64,000 nucleotides of DNA from an uncultured Campylobacter sp. GTDB taxonomy: Bacteria; Campylobacterota; Campylobacteria; Campylobacterales; Campylobacteraceae. The position numbers and the translations under genes are program-made. The notes beneath the pieces were generated by a model. It was not told the origin of the DNA. It did not search any database and saw nothing but the letters and a program-made list of their open reading frames with translations. The stretch's first letter is position 1, and each line of letters starts with the position of its first letter. The stretch covers positions 1 through 64,000 of the forward strand of contig NZ_CALKTC010000075.1 of the NCBI RefSeq assembly GCF_937996225.1. Reading direction: 5' to 3'. Shown here piece by piece: positions 38,270 to 47,560 of this stretch.

Positions 38270-38819
38270 ACTTTCCTCTTTTTAGGTAATTTTGGCTCGG
38301 AGTTATGTAAAAATCACCCTTTACGTCGTGATCAAGCGATAAAATTTCGCTGCAAAAGCAGTCTTTTATACTCACGAACGCGATTGCGGGCTTAAGCTTC
38401 AGACCTGAAAAAAACATATCGTAAAATCCTTTCCCATGTCCTATTCTAGCCATTGCGCCATCCACTCCGATAGCTGGAACCACGGCTAGATCGACCTTTT
38501 TAAAATACCCGTTTTGCGGAAGCGTCTGTCGCAACCCAAAGCGCGAAATTTTAAAAGGCTGGCGCAATCTTACCATTTTTAAACTAATATCCACCATAAA
38601 CGGAACGTAAAATTCGCAGCTTTTTGATAGCTTTTTTCTTAAAATCAAAACGTTCGGCTCGTAACTCATCGGCAAAAATATTAAAATTTTACGCGCTTTT
38701 AAAAATTTTATCAGCCGTTCCAGCCGCCATAAAAGTGCGTAATGCTCGCATCTAGCCGCTCGCGCGGTGTGAGATTTTAGACGCGATTTGCAAATTGCTC
38801 TAAATTCATTCTTTTGCAT
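38202..38819 (-). CDS. 5-formyltetrahydrofolate cyclo-ligase family protein
   Basis: A 205-aa enzyme expected to turn 5-formyl-THF into 5,10-methenyl-THF with ATP. The nucleotide/magnesium loop MARIGHGKGFYDMF is the family hallmark, and VDLAVVPAIGVDGAMARIG precedes it. The N-terminal basic segment (CKSRLKSHTARAARCEH) matches the family's first helix. The last 20 residues (NRLVRSCGGRWHRILSS) lie inside the rny coding region and are probably a read-on tail beyond the conserved fold. Gene order with rny is as in C. jejuni. Confidence 0.88.
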   Translation of the reverse strand: MQKNEFRAICKSRLKSHTARAARCEHYALLWRLERLIKFLKARKILIFLPMSYEPNVLILRKKLSKSCEFYVPFMVDISLKMVRLRQPFKISRFGLRQTLPQNGYFKKVDLAVVPAIGVDGAMARIGHGKGFYDMFFSGLKLKPAIAFVSIKDCFCSEILSLDHDVKGDFYITPSQNYLKRGKYDRDFNRLVRSCGGRWHRILSS

Positions 38820-38867
38820 AGCTTAAGCCTTTTATAAAATTTTAACGCTTATTTTAGCTAGTTTTTG

Positions 38868-38873
38868 TATAAT
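38868..38873 (+). promoter_or_regulatory. Sigma70-type -10 box for the thioredoxin lipoprotein-ftsY pair
   Basis: TATAAT with TTTTTG directly before it (extended -10). It lies 27 nt before the ATG at 38900. It would drive the two-gene unit with ftsY. Confidence 0.65.
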
Positions 38874-38899
38874 CTTGCGATTAAATTTTAAGGTTTATT

Positions 38900-39481
38900 A
38901 TGAAATTTCGTTTTTTTCTAGCGCTTTTTACGGCTGTTTTATTTCTTGTGGGTTGCGGCGATGATGAGGATAAAAAATCAAGCGATACCCCGACCGAGGC
39001 CAACGCCACGCAGCCGCAGTCCGAAACCGAAGCCGTAATCCAGGTCGATTATACCGCTCCTTTTACACTTCAGCTAAGTAACGGAAAAATTTTAAATATG
39101 CAAAAGACAAAGCAAGGCTTTCATATCGATAACAACTCCACCGTGACGCTATTTACATTTTTTACGCCGTGGTGCGACGCCTGCGCCGTGCAGGTAAGCG
39201 CGCTAAATGCCGCCAAACAAGCCTACTCCGGCAAGCTTGACATAATCGGCGTGATGATCGGTGATGCAAATTTAGACGATGCAAAAAATTATGCAAGCGC
39301 GCACGAGGTAAATTACGCGATCGCTTACGGCGAAGGGACGGACTTTTTTACAAAGGCGTTAGGCGGCATAAACGAAGTGCCGTATATGGCGATATACGAC
39401 GAAAAGGGCGAGTTTAGCGCGCAGTATTTCGGGCTGATGCCGGAAGAAATTTTAATGACCGAATTGGAGAAAATTTTCTGA
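38900..39481 (+). CDS. Thioredoxin-like lipoprotein (TlpA type)
   Basis: A 193-aa protein with lipoprotein signal MKFRFFLALFTAVLFLVGCG (lipobox LVGC). An acidic Asp/Glu/Thr-rich linker leads to a thioredoxin fold with the redox motif FFTPWCDACAVQ (CDAC) and the cis-proline region GGINEVPYMAIYD. It likely reduces or isomerises disulfides in the periplasm, anchored in a membrane. Its stop codon shares a base with the ftsY ATG (TGATG). The same pair, a thioredoxin lipoprotein before ftsY, is found in C. jejuni. Confidence 0.92.
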   Translation: MKFRFFLALFTAVLFLVGCGDDEDKKSSDTPTEANATQPQSETEAVIQVDYTAPFTLQLSNGKILNMQKTKQGFHIDNNSTVTLFTFFTPWCDACAVQVSALNAAKQAYSGKLDIIGVMIGDANLDDAKNYASAHEVNYAIAYGEGTDFFTKALGGINEVPYMAIYDEKGEFSAQYFGLMPEEILMTELEKIF

Positions 39482-40344
39482 TGTTCGAATTTTTTAAAAA
39501 AGGGCTTAGCAAGACCATAGACGCGATGCGAGGCGCGAAAAGCGAAGATAAAATTTCAAAAGAAATCCTAGAAGAGATGCTACTTGAAGCCGACGTAGGC
39601 TACGAGCTTGTAGAAGAGATTTTAGAAAAACTTCCCGCAAAAAAGCTAGTCGCTAAAGATGATCTCAAGGACATTTTGAAGAACTATTTCGATTACGAGA
39701 TCGCTAAACCCGCGGATGAGAAGCCCTTCGTAGAGCTCATCATCGGCGTAAACGGCGCGGGCAAAACTACAACAACCGCAAAGCTTGCAAATTTATATAA
39801 AAATAGCGGTCAGAGCGTGATTTTAGGCGCATGCGACACCTTTCGCGCGGGCGCAGTCGAGCAGTTGCGCAAATGGGCGCAAATTCTAAATCTACCGATC
39901 GTAGCTACCGCGCAAGGGCACGATCCCGCAGCCGTGGCGTTTGACACCGTAAGCTCGGCAAGTGCCAAAAACATCGATCGCGTCCTGATCGACACCGCCG
40001 GACGCCTGCAAAACCAGAAAAATTTAGCCGCAGAGCTAAGCAAGATCGTGCGCATCTGCGACCGCGCAAAAAGCGGCGCACCGCACCGAAAGATCATCGT
40101 GCTTGACGCAACTCAGGGCAATCACAGCGTCGCGCAAGCCAGGGCATTCAACGAGATCGTAAAGCTCGACGGCATCATCATCACGAAGCTCGACGGCACC
40201 CCCAAAGGCGGCGCACTTTTCGCCATAGCGCGCGAACTGCGACTGCCGATACTTTTCGTCGGCGTGGGCGAGCGGATGGAAGATTTGGCGGAATTTAACT
40301 CGGATGAGTTCGTAGAAACGCTTGTGGAGGGAATTTACGCTTAA
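39481..40344 (+). CDS. ftsY: Signal recognition particle receptor FtsY
   Basis: FtsY (287 aa) is the SRP receptor GTPase that brings ribosomes with membrane proteins to SecYEG. It has a short N-terminus without the acidic A domain of E. coli FtsY, as is normal in this class. The NG domain shows G1 [15 protein letters not shown], the [11 protein letters not shown] insertion-box motif, G3 DTAGRLQNQ and G4 [11 protein letters not shown]. Translationally coupled to the upstream thioredoxin lipoprotein. Confidence 0.96.
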   Translation: MFEFFKKGLSKTIDAMRGAKSEDKISKEILEEMLLEADVGYELVEEILEKLPAKKLVAKDDLKDILKNYFDYEIAKPADEKPFVELIIGVNGAGKTTTTAKLANLYKNSGQSVILGACDTFRAGAVEQLRKWAQILNLPIVATAQGHDPAAVAFDTVSSASAKNIDRVLIDTAGRLQNQKNLAAELSKIVRICDRAKSGAPHRKIIVLDATQGNHSVAQARAFNEIVKLDGIIITKLDGTPKGGALFAIARELRLPILFVGVGERMEDLAEFNSDEFVETLVEGIYA

Positions 40345-40487
40345 GCTCTACGTAAATTTACATATTCTCGCCGAACAAGCTTAAATTTTATGCGCCGAAA
40401 TACTCGGCAAATTTTGCCGCTTTATTATCTTAGAATAAATTTTGCTTAAAATTTTACGATTTTCGTTTAGGATTTTGCAAAATTTTA
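40345..40487. other. AT-rich spacer after ftsY
   Basis: No gene and no convincing terminator. Rich in AAATTTTG words. Confidence 0.35.
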
Positions 40488-40572
40488 GCTCACGCACCGC
40501 ATAAAAACGCGCTCGCCCACGTCCATTCGCACCAAAATATGTAAAATTCCTCCGCCATCAGCAAAGCAGCGC
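40488..40572 (-). pseudogene. Decayed copy of the 3' end of the DUF1963-like gene
   Basis: This stretch aligns by eye with 41047-41140, the 3' end of the DUF1963-like gene, over about 85 nt. For example CGCATAAAAACGCGCTCGCC matches TGCATAAAAAATGCGCTCACC, and CGCACCAAAATATGTAAAAT matches CGCACCAAAACACATATAAAAT. Read on the minus strand it gives WCEWTWASAF against WCERTRVSAF of the intact gene. At least two small deletions break the frame. A remnant of a duplicated gene copy. Confidence 0.6.
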
Positions 40573-40574
40573 GC

Positions 40575-41027
40575 TTATAAGAATTCCTCAATGATTTCAA
40601 GCTGTTTAAATTTTACGGTTATCCTCTGCTCGCTCGCAAAGATAAAATCATACTCGCAAACGCCTCTAGGCTTTAGCGAAAATTGATGAACTATCAGATC
40701 GTTGTTTTTAAAGCTCTTGTCCTCCGTTTTAAAGCGGACGGCTAGGACGTTTTTGAAAACAAATTTAAAATTTCTATCTCGGTAGGGCGATAAAAATTTC
40801 ATCGTTAATTTATCTTCATTTTTTAAAATAGCAAATTTAAATTCAGTCAAAACGGCGTCGTGAAGGGTTTCTTTCATACTGAACAGATACCTTTTCGGAT
40901 CCGAGACAAACTGCCTGATAGGCTTTGCTATTTCGTTTTCATTCTTGCGAAGCGACTTAAAATAATCGTCAAAATACCAAATATCGCCCCTTCTTTTTAT
41001 TTTCGCCGTGATCATCCGTCCGTCCAT
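40575..41027 (-). CDS. Protein of unknown function
   Basis: A 150-aa basic, soluble protein without signal peptide or membrane helix. It reads as alternating strands with many Lys, Phe and Arg (DIWYFDDYFKSL, YRDRNFKFVFKNVLAVRFKT, CEYDFIFASEQRITVKFKQ). No family recognised. Two starts are possible: ATG 41027 and ATG 41015, the second closer to a GGACGG sequence. It lies 24 nt after the DUF1963-like gene on the same strand, and beyond it is a decayed copy of that neighbour's 3' end. It may have been part of a duplicated unit. Confidence 0.75.
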   Translation of the reverse strand: MDGRMITAKIKRRGDIWYFDDYFKSLRKNENEIAKPIRQFVSDPKRYLFSMKETLHDAVLTEFKFAILKNEDKLTMKFLSPYRDRNFKFVFKNVLAVRFKTEDKSFKNNDLIVHQFSLKPRGVCEYDFIFASEQRITVKFKQLEIIEEFL

Positions 41028-41051
41028 TTGCGCGTTTTTCTTAAATTTTAC

Positions 41052-42818
41052 TCACGTGCACTGCATAAAAAATGCGCTCACCCGCGTTCGCTCGCACCAA
41101 AACACATATAAAATCCCGCCGCTGCCGAACAACAGCTCGCCGCCTTGCTCGCAGCTTGGAAGCTCGCTGTCAAGCTGCATCAAAAACTCCATCTTTTCGC
41201 CGCATATCGGACACGTCGGCACCAAGGCACCCTGTATCCACGAAGGCTCGCCGCCGATGCGCGCGAGGTTTTGCCTGCTGTTTGACATCCCCCAGTCCTG
41301 AGCCGCCCAGCGCGCGGGCGTAGGCGCAAGCGCGACCTCGCACTCCTTTATCGGCTCGTCCTGCACGTATTCGACCTGCGTCCGCTCGCCGATACGTCGC
41401 GGCATACCCTGCGCGTCGTGCTCGTAAAAGACTACCTCGCCCTCGTTTATCTCTCTAACATGCGCGGCGAGGGTTAGGCACGGCAGCGAGCACATGGGCA
41501 AGTCACGGGGCAGCGGATCAAGCGTGATGAGATGAAATAGCGGATTTTGCGCATCGCCGTCCACCTCGTCCAAAACCCCGCTTAGCTTATATCCAGCCTC
41601 GCCGTTCTCAAGCCGCCAGGTCGGATGGTGCTTCGCCAGATGCGGCGCATAGGGCGCGCCGAAATAGCCGCGCGGAAAGATTATGTGATATACGCGCTGG
41701 CCGCAGTATCTTTTGAGCCTGAATTTCTCGCCGCCAAAGCAAATTTCATCGTTCGGTGCTTTTTGTGATTTGTCGGCGGCTGGCTCGTTTGAGTTAAATT
41801 TAGAGCTATGTTCAGCCGCGCTCGCTTTAAAATTTTGGCTCGCTGCCGATTTTAACTCGCCAGCGTTAAATTTAACGGCGCTTGCCGCATTGCACGCTTC
41901 ATCTAAATTTTTGCGCGATAGATCGCACTCATCCGCTTGCAGCGACGCTGAAGTAGCGCCGTCCGGCTCGTTTGACATCCGCGATACGTCGCGCTCGCCA
42001 GGTTGGGTTTGCTTGGCGCCGCCGCATTTGCCCGCATCCATTTTTAAAATTTCATCCGCCGCTTGAGCTTCGCCGTCTGCGTCAAATTTAACCCGCTCAA
42101 AGGTAAATCCCACGGCCTCCAGCCAATAGCCGATATACTCAAGCAGATCGAACGGACGGTCGAAAAAATCCTCTGCAAGCGCAAACTCACAGGCAAATTT
42201 TACGTTTCGCGGATCGCGGGTTTGCAGCAGGCAGCTAAAAATTTTTTGCTTATCGTCTCTGCTCGTCTGCGGATCCGCAAGCCTCTCGCGCCAGATTTGC
42301 GAGCTCTCGTAACTAAGCCCGCGCCACGGATACTCCGCGTAATACGCGCTCTCGTTCGGCTGTAATTTAAAAAGCTCGCCAAGATACTGGTGCAAAAGCG
42401 GTGCGAACTCGAGACTTGCCGCAGCGATGACCTCTTCGGCGTTTTTCCAGCGTGCGCTTTTTTCATCTTTGTCGCGTTGCCGTGTGCTTTTGCCCGTGCA
42501 TTCGTCCGTCCGCGCATTCTCTTCCGTCTGGATCGCGCTTTTGCTCTGCTGCGTTTCGCGCTCCTCTGCCGCCTCCTCGCGCAAAATTTCAACCGCCGTG
42601 GCGATCAGAGCTTTAAAATCCTCCTTGCCTACATAGCCCAGAACGTCCTTTAGCAGCGTGCCGCCCTCTTGCTGCCCGCGCAGCAGGCTATCCGCTAGCG
42701 CAAAATACGCCGCCGCATCACCTTGCAGCCACCAAAACCGCTCGTATAAATTAGGCATACTAAAGCCGTCGCGTTCGAAATCTCGCGCTAAATTTAGCGC
42801 CTCATCCCGTTTATCCAT
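41052..42818 (-). CDS. Large protein with DUF1963 (YwqG-like) C-terminal domain
   Basis: A 588-aa cytoplasmic protein. The N-terminal 230 residues are helical and charged, starting DKRDEALNLARDFERDGF, and resemble no family I know. A Ser/Ala/Asn/Lys-rich linker lies at about 265-355 with KFN-containing runs. The C-terminal part has the DUF1963/YwqG-type features: ARIGGEPSWIQGALVPTC, CPICGEKMEFLMQLDSELP, a YVFWCERT segment and the final FFMQCT. The paired Cys (CPICG) may bind metal. Function unknown. AAAGGAAATAAG supports the start. Its 3' end exists in a second decayed copy at 40488-40572. Confidence 0.85.
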   Translation of the reverse strand: MDKRDEALNLARDFERDGFSMPNLYERFWWLQGDAAAYFALADSLLRGQQEGGTLLKDVLGYVGKEDFKALIATAVEILREEAAEERETQQSKSAIQTEENARTDECTGKSTRQRDKDEKSARWKNAEEVIAAASLEFAPLLHQYLGELFKLQPNESAYYAEYPWRGLSYESSQIWRERLADPQTSRDDKQKIFSCLLQTRDPRNVKFACEFALAEDFFDRPFDLLEYIGYWLEAVGFTFERVKFDADGEAQAADEILKMDAGKCGGAKQTQPGERDVSRMSNEPDGATSASLQADECDLSRKNLDEACNAASAVKFNAGELKSAASQNFKASAAEHSSKFNSNEPAADKSQKAPNDEICFGGEKFRLKRYCGQRVYHIIFPRGYFGAPYAPHLAKHHPTWRLENGEAGYKLSGVLDEVDGDAQNPLFHLITLDPLPRDLPMCSLPCLTLAAHVREINEGEVVFYEHDAQGMPRRIGERTQVEYVQDEPIKECEVALAPTPARWAAQDWGMSNSRQNLARIGGEPSWIQGALVPTCPICGEKMEFLMQLDSELPSCEQGGELLFGSGGILYVFWCERTRVSAFFMQCT

Positions 42819-43004
42819 CTTATTTCCTTTTGCGATTTTATTTTGATAATTTTATCGTAAATTTAAGTTAAATTTTGAAGGCGGCTTATTTTATATGTCA
42901 AAATTCCGGCAAAAATGTGAAAAATTAAATTCGGTGGCGAATTAAAATTTAGAAGTGTGCCGAGCCCCGTAGAGCCCGGCTAAATTTTAAAATAGCTCTT
43001 AAAT

Positions 43005-44336
43005 TTAAAAGCTATCGTCTCTTTTTTCAAAGATCAGATGCAGCACGTAGGTCACGGCGAAGGTCACGGTGCTAGGCACGATCCAGCCAAGCATCGAATC
43101 GTAAAACGGCATTTTCTTTACGATAAACGTAACAAGCGGCACAGAAATCCCCAAAATATCAAGTCCGTTTATGACGCCCTCGACTACGCAGACATAGACG
43201 CAGGCGCGGTAAATCAGCTTGCTTGAATCGATCCACGGATTGATCAGCGAGAGGATTATCAGCATGATCGAGATCGGGTAGATTGCGACGAGGACCGGGA
43301 TGGAGCCTTTGATGATGGTCGTAAGGCCGAAATTTGCGACTCCAAAGCCGATCACGCACCAAGCGATCGCCCAGGTTTTGTATTTGATCTTGCCTTTCGT
43401 AAGCTCTTCAAAGTATTCGCTAGCCGAGCTTATAAGACCCAGCGTCGTGGTGATGCAGGCTAGGAAAAACGCGCTGCCTAGGATCACGACGCCCACTCTT
43501 CCGAAGTAATGATCACTTACTCGCGACAGAAGCTCTGCTCCGTTTATATTCGGCGTATCCTTAAAAAGCTCCGCGGAGGTCGCGCCCAGATAGCCCAGCA
43601 TAAAATATATCGTCATCAGTATGACGCCAGACATCATTCCCGCTTTTATGGTAGAGGTGACGAGGTGCTTCTCGTCGCTAACGCCGGTTGCTTTAATGGC
43701 GTTAATTACGATGATGCCGAATGCTAGCGACGCAAGCGCGTCCATAGTCTGATAACCCTCTACGAAGCCCTTTGCTGCGGCGTGATCAACGTACTCGCCG
43801 CTAGGGGCGACGAAGCTTCCGATCGGAAACAAAAATCCCGCGCCGAAAAGTAGCAAAATAAGCGCCAAAAGTATCGGCGTAAGGTATTTTCCTAGCAGAT
43901 CGACGAGCTTTGAAGGGTTCATACAGATGTAATAGTTCAGCGCAAAATATGCCGCAGAATAAACAAATAGCCAAATTTGAAGGCTATCTTGCCCGATAAA
44001 AGGCTTAATAGCTATGTCAAAAGGCATATTCGCCGCGCGTGGTATCGCAAAAAGAGGCCCGATCGTAAGATATAAAAGCGCGGTAAAAACAAACGCAAAC
44101 ACCGGATCTATGCGGCGCACCAGACTCTGAAGCCCCTTGGCACGCGCAATGCCTGCGACGCCGAGCACCGGCAGAAGCACCGCCGTAGCACAAAAAAACA
44201 TTATCGCGACATAAAAATTCTGTCCGGAATCCTTACCTAAGCCCGGCGGAAAAATAAAATTTCCCGCACCGAAAAACATCGCAAACAGCGTAAGCGATAT
44301 CGTCAAAAACTGGCTTCTACTAAGCTTGCCCTTCAT
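43005..44336 (-). CDS. brnQ: Branched-chain amino acid transporter BrnQ
   Basis: A 443-aa inner-membrane carrier with 12 predicted helices, of the LIVCS family (Na+ or H+ coupled uptake of Leu, Ile, Val). The family start FLTISLTLFAMFFGAGNFIF and the segment FFLACITTTLGLISSASEYF are clear. Length is typical. AAGAAGG precedes the ATG, and a -10 box lies 33 nt upstream of the start. Monocistronic. leuA is in the window but far away. Confidence 0.95.
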   Translation of the reverse strand: MKGKLSRSQFLTISLTLFAMFFGAGNFIFPPGLGKDSGQNFYVAIMFFCATAVLLPVLGVAGIARAKGLQSLVRRIDPVFAFVFTALLYLTIGPLFAIPRAANMPFDIAIKPFIGQDSLQIWLFVYSAAYFALNYYICMNPSKLVDLLGKYLTPILLALILLLFGAGFLFPIGSFVAPSGEYVDHAAAKGFVEGYQTMDALASLAFGIIVINAIKATGVSDEKHLVTSTIKAGMMSGVILMTIYFMLGYLGATSAELFKDTPNINGAELLSRVSDHYFGRVGVVILGSAFFLACITTTLGLISSASEYFEELTKGKIKYKTWAIAWCVIGFGVANFGLTTIIKGSIPVLVAIYPISIMLIILSLINPWIDSSKLIYRACVYVCVVEGVINGLDILGISVPLVTFIVKKMPFYDSMLGWIVPSTVTFAVTYVLHLIFEKRDDSF

Positions 44337-44368
44337 CTTAAACCTTCTTTAAATAAAGTGAAATTTGT

Positions 44369-44374
44369 ATTATA
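44369..44374 (-). promoter_or_regulatory. Sigma70-type -10 box for brnQ
   Basis: On the minus strand TATAAT, within AACTATAATACAAATTTC, 33 nt before the brnQ ATG. Confidence 0.6.
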
Positions 44375-44492
44375 GTTATAAATGTTTAAAACATATTTAA
44401 ATTTAGCTCAAATTTAGCTGCAAATCCTCCCTCTCGTGATTTTTGATCTCGCAAACAGCGCGCGGGACGGCTAAAATTTTAAAAATTTTAAG

Positions 44493-44498
44493 TATAAT
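44493..44498 (+). promoter_or_regulatory. Sigma70-type -10 box for radA
   Basis: TATAAT within TTTTAAGTATAATTTCGCG, 49 nt before the radA ATG. GAGGA lies at 44536-44540. Confidence 0.55.
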
Positions 44499-44546
44499 TT
44501 CGCGAAATTCAAGGCTAAATTTAGACAAAATGAACGAGGAATAAAG

Positions 44547-45896
44547 ATGGCGAAGATTAAAACTACGATTTTTGAGTGCCAGCACTGCGGCAATCAGCAA
44601 AGCAGATGGCTCGGCAGATGCCCAGACTGCGGCGCATTCGATAGCTTCGTCGAGCTCAAGCCCGCTCAGATCAAAGCGCTAAAAGAGATCGAGGGCGAGC
44701 TTGCCCGCACCTCGTCCGCAAGCGCCAAAGCGATCAGCGAGATACAGATCGAGCAAATTTCGCGCATCAACACCAAAGATAGCGAGCTAAATTTAGTCCT
44801 CGGAGGAGGCGTCGTGGAGGGCTCGCTCGTGCTAATCGGTGGCAGCCCCGGCATCGGAAAATCCACGCTGCTGCTTAAAATCGCGGCAAATTTAGCAAGC
44901 GGCGGCCGCGCCGTGCTTTACGTAAGCGGCGAGGAGAGCGCCAGCCAGATCAAAATGCGTGCGCAGCGGCTTGGCGCGATAAGCGAGCAGCTGTTTTTGC
45001 TCACCGAGATAAATCTGGGCGCCGTGCTTGAAGAGATCGAGCGCAGGGATTATAAATTTATCGTTATCGACAGCATCCAGACGCTTTTTAGCGACAAAGT
45101 CCCCTCCGCGCCGGGCTCGATCACGCAGGTGCGCGAGATCACGTTTGAGCTGATGCGACTTGCCAAAGCGCGCGGGATTTCGATCTTCATCATCGGCCAC
45201 ATCACCAAAGAGGGCTCGATCGCGGGCCCGCGCATACTAGAGCATATGGTGGACGTGGTGCTGTATTTCGAGGGCGATGCGAGCAAACAGCTTAGAATTT
45301 TGCGCGGTTTTAAAAACCGCTTTGGAGCTACAAGCGAGGTGGGGATTTTCGAGATGGGGCCGCACGGGCTCGTCAGCGCCAAGGATGTCGCGAGTAAATT
45401 TTTCACGCGCGGCAAGGCGGTAAGCGGCTCGGCGATCACGATCACGATGGAGGGCACGCGCGCGCTCGTCGTAGAGATCCAAGCGCTCGTGTGCGAGAGC
45501 GGCTATCCGAAGCGTAGCGCCACGGGCTTTGATAAAAACCGCCTCGATATGCTTCTAGCGCTACTTGATCGCAAGCTTGAGATCGGGCTTGGCGGATACG
45601 ACGTCTTCGTAAACGTAAGCGGCGGCGTAAAAATCACCGAAACGGCGTGCGATCTAGCCGTCGTCGCGGCGATCGTAAGCAGCTTCAAAAATCGCCCGAT
45701 CAGCAAAGAGAGCGTCTTCATCGGCGAGGTGAGCCTAAACGGCGAGATCAGAGAGATCTTCAACCTCGATGCGCGCCTGAAAGAAGCCGCGATGCAGAAA
45801 TTTAAAAACGCGATCGTCCCGATGAAGCCGCAAAACGCGCAGGGACTTAAAATTTTTCACGCCACCGAGATCACGCAAATTTTAGATTGGATGTGA
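44547..45896 (+). CDS. radA: DNA repair protein RadA
   Basis: RadA/Sms (449 aa) is a RecA-like helicase that promotes branch migration in recombination and transformation. The N-terminal zinc finger has CQHCG and CPDCG. The ATPase core shows Walker A GGSPGIGKSTLL, the RadA-specific KNRFG motif (GFKNRFGATSEVG), and a C-terminal Lon-protease-like domain without a catalytic dyad, ending in TEITQILDWM. Standard length. In C. jejuni radA is close to ftsY; here about 4.2 kb with brnQ and the DUF1963-like gene separates them. Confidence 0.96.
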   Translation: MAKIKTTIFECQHCGNQQSRWLGRCPDCGAFDSFVELKPAQIKALKEIEGELARTSSASAKAISEIQIEQISRINTKDSELNLVLGGGVVEGSLVLIGGSPGIGKSTLLLKIAANLASGGRAVLYVSGEESASQIKMRAQRLGAISEQLFLLTEINLGAVLEEIERRDYKFIVIDSIQTLFSDKVPSAPGSITQVREITFELMRLAKARGISIFIIGHITKEGSIAGPRILEHMVDVVLYFEGDASKQLRILRGFKNRFGATSEVGIFEMGPHGLVSAKDVASKFFTRGKAVSGSAITITMEGTRALVVEIQALVCESGYPKRSATGFDKNRLDMLLALLDRKLEIGLGGYDVFVNVSGGVKITETACDLAVVAAIVSSFKNRPISKESVFIGEVSLNGEIREIFNLDARLKEAAMQKFKNAIVPMKPQNAQGLKIFHATEITQILDWM

Positions 45897-46596
45897 GACG
45901 GCGCGCTTCTTGACTTCGGCTTGGCGGTCGGCGCAAGCGAGCGAAAATGAGTTTTGAGCGACAAGGGACGCGTTGCTTTTGCATGGGCGCGGCGAGGGGG
46001 CGCAAGTGCGCTACTTTTTGCATGGCTCGTAAGCAAGCGCAAATAAGCTTGATCGCCAAGACACGCTTTTTGGATTTTCACGTATCGTAGCGGCTCAAAA
46101 ATTCGTTTGAGCTTTAAAACGGCTCGGCGGCGGTGCGGTTAAAATTTAATCATTCGCGCCGCATCCTAGGCCAATACAAGGCGAGCGCTTTGCGGTGCAA
46201 AGCCGAGCGCGACAGGCCCTTGCGGCGCACAGGACGTATCGCATAGGGCTAAGAACCGGTAAAATTTTAGCGGCGCTAAGCTCTCATGCGCGGGCGCGAC
46301 GCGGATACCGCAAGCAAAGTGTCGCGCGCCGAGCCGAATGGGCGCCGCCGTAGCACGTCGCAACCCGAAAAGGCTTGCTAGCGAGACGGTAAGCCAAAGC
46401 GCGCAGTTCCGCCTCACGTAGCCAAAAGACAGAGCCCGAGAGGCGGCAAGATAGCAACGCAGCGAGAGCGCGATGAAATTTTAATGCAAACCGCATAAGC
46501 CGTAGGCAAAGCCTAATTCTACGGACAGGCTCCGCGGATAAAATTTCGCAAATTTAGCGCGGATAAAATTTCATAAATTTAAACGGAAAGGTGCGT
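45897..46596. other. Gene-free GC-rich spacer
   Basis: 700 nt in which no frame has a ribosome-binding site, recognisable domain or natural composition. The sequence is GC-rich compared with neighbouring spacers and full of GCG-type words (GCGAGCG, GGCGCAAG, GCGCGG). I looked for RNase P RNA, tmRNA and SRP RNA core motifs and saw none. It may be decayed coding sequence. The last 50 nt contain the Shine-Dalgarno sequence of the following gene and two GGATAAAATTTC direct repeats at about 46538 and 46561. Confidence 0.4.
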
Positions 46597-47340
46597 ATGA
46601 GCCCAAACGTAATCGTTAAATTCGTCATTTTGTTTTTCATCAGAGCGCAAAGCTTAAACGTCAAATTTAGCAAGCTCGATGCCGTCGTGTCGCGCGCTTA
46701 CGCCAAATATGGGGCGGTGTTTAAGCTAAGCGTGCCGCTACTTGCAGCAGCATCGGTATTTGCGCTGTTTAACCTATACGATTTTGCCAAAGCAAACTAC
46801 GCGCTGACGATCTTTTTGCTCGCTTTGGGCTCGCCACTGCTTGCGTATAGCTTTTTTAAGGCGATAAAATCGGCGATGACCTTCGCGCTATTTGTGATCC
46901 CCTTTGCGGCGGTGTTCGCGATCATCGCGGTGACGGGCGCACAAAAGCTTGATAACTCGCTAAATTTTAACATCGTCTTTCCGCTGTTTTTCACCCTCGT
47001 GTGGTTTGCGATGTCGGTGATCGCTGATGAGGACGTGGCGCAGATCATGAATAAGATCGTATCGAAGCTCTCCACACTTTTCGTGACGATTTTCATCCTT
47101 TACAACTACGAGGCGCTACATGGGATTTTAACCGCAAGTGCGGGAGGGTATCGAGCGAGCGAGGATGAGCTAAGCGCGCTTGATCTGGTATTTATGACGA
47201 TTAGATTTTTCACGCTGCCTTCGATTTTTACGTTGATGATTTTTGAGATTAAGGATTATCTTTTTGCAAGATACAGCGCGTTCGTGCAGGCTCAGCAGGA
47301 GCGCATGCAGGATTTAAAAAATTCCAAGGGCTCGAAGTAA
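46597..47340 (+). CDS. Integral membrane protein of unknown function
   Basis: A 247-aa protein with about six hydrophobic helices, such as LSVPLLAAASVFALFNLYDF, ALTIFLLALGSPLLAYSFF and FALFVIPFAAVFAIIAVTG. The C-terminal tail is cytoplasmic-like and charged (FVQAQQERMQDLKNSKGSK). The start SPNVIVKFVILFFIRAQSLN recalls proteins annotated only as membrane proteins in Campylobacter. ATG 46597 has AAAGG 5 nt upstream; a GTG 6 nt earlier overlaps that site and is unlikely. No functional inference possible. Confidence 0.8.
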   Translation: MSPNVIVKFVILFFIRAQSLNVKFSKLDAVVSRAYAKYGAVFKLSVPLLAAASVFALFNLYDFAKANYALTIFLLALGSPLLAYSFFKAIKSAMTFALFVIPFAAVFAIIAVTGAQKLDNSLNFNIVFPLFFTLVWFAMSVIADEDVAQIMNKIVSKLSTLFVTIFILYNYEALHGILTASAGGYRASEDELSALDLVFMTIRFFTLPSIFTLMIFEIKDYLFARYSAFVQAQQERMQDLKNSKGSK

Positions 47341-47560
47341 AATTTTAAAGCTTAGCTCGATCTAATTTTGCGCGACGCAAATGGTCGCAAATACTAAAGA
47401 TTGCGACTGCTGTGTGCACGCTGGCTTAGGCGCGGCGGCGGGACTAACAAAATTTTAAGCGAAATTTTAAAGCTAATTTCGAGACGAAATTTTAAGACCG
47501 CGCGGGCTAGAATTTAAAGCCGCGAAGCTTCAAATCCCGACCCACATCAAATTTAAAATT

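Noticed and set aside
41713..42066. Plus-strand frame of 117 codons opposite the DUF1963-like gene
   Set aside because: Complement of the Ser/Ala-rich linker. No start signal.
45897..46596. RNase P RNA, tmRNA or SRP RNA in the GC-rich spacer
   Set aside because: The conserved core motifs of these RNAs were not found on either strand.
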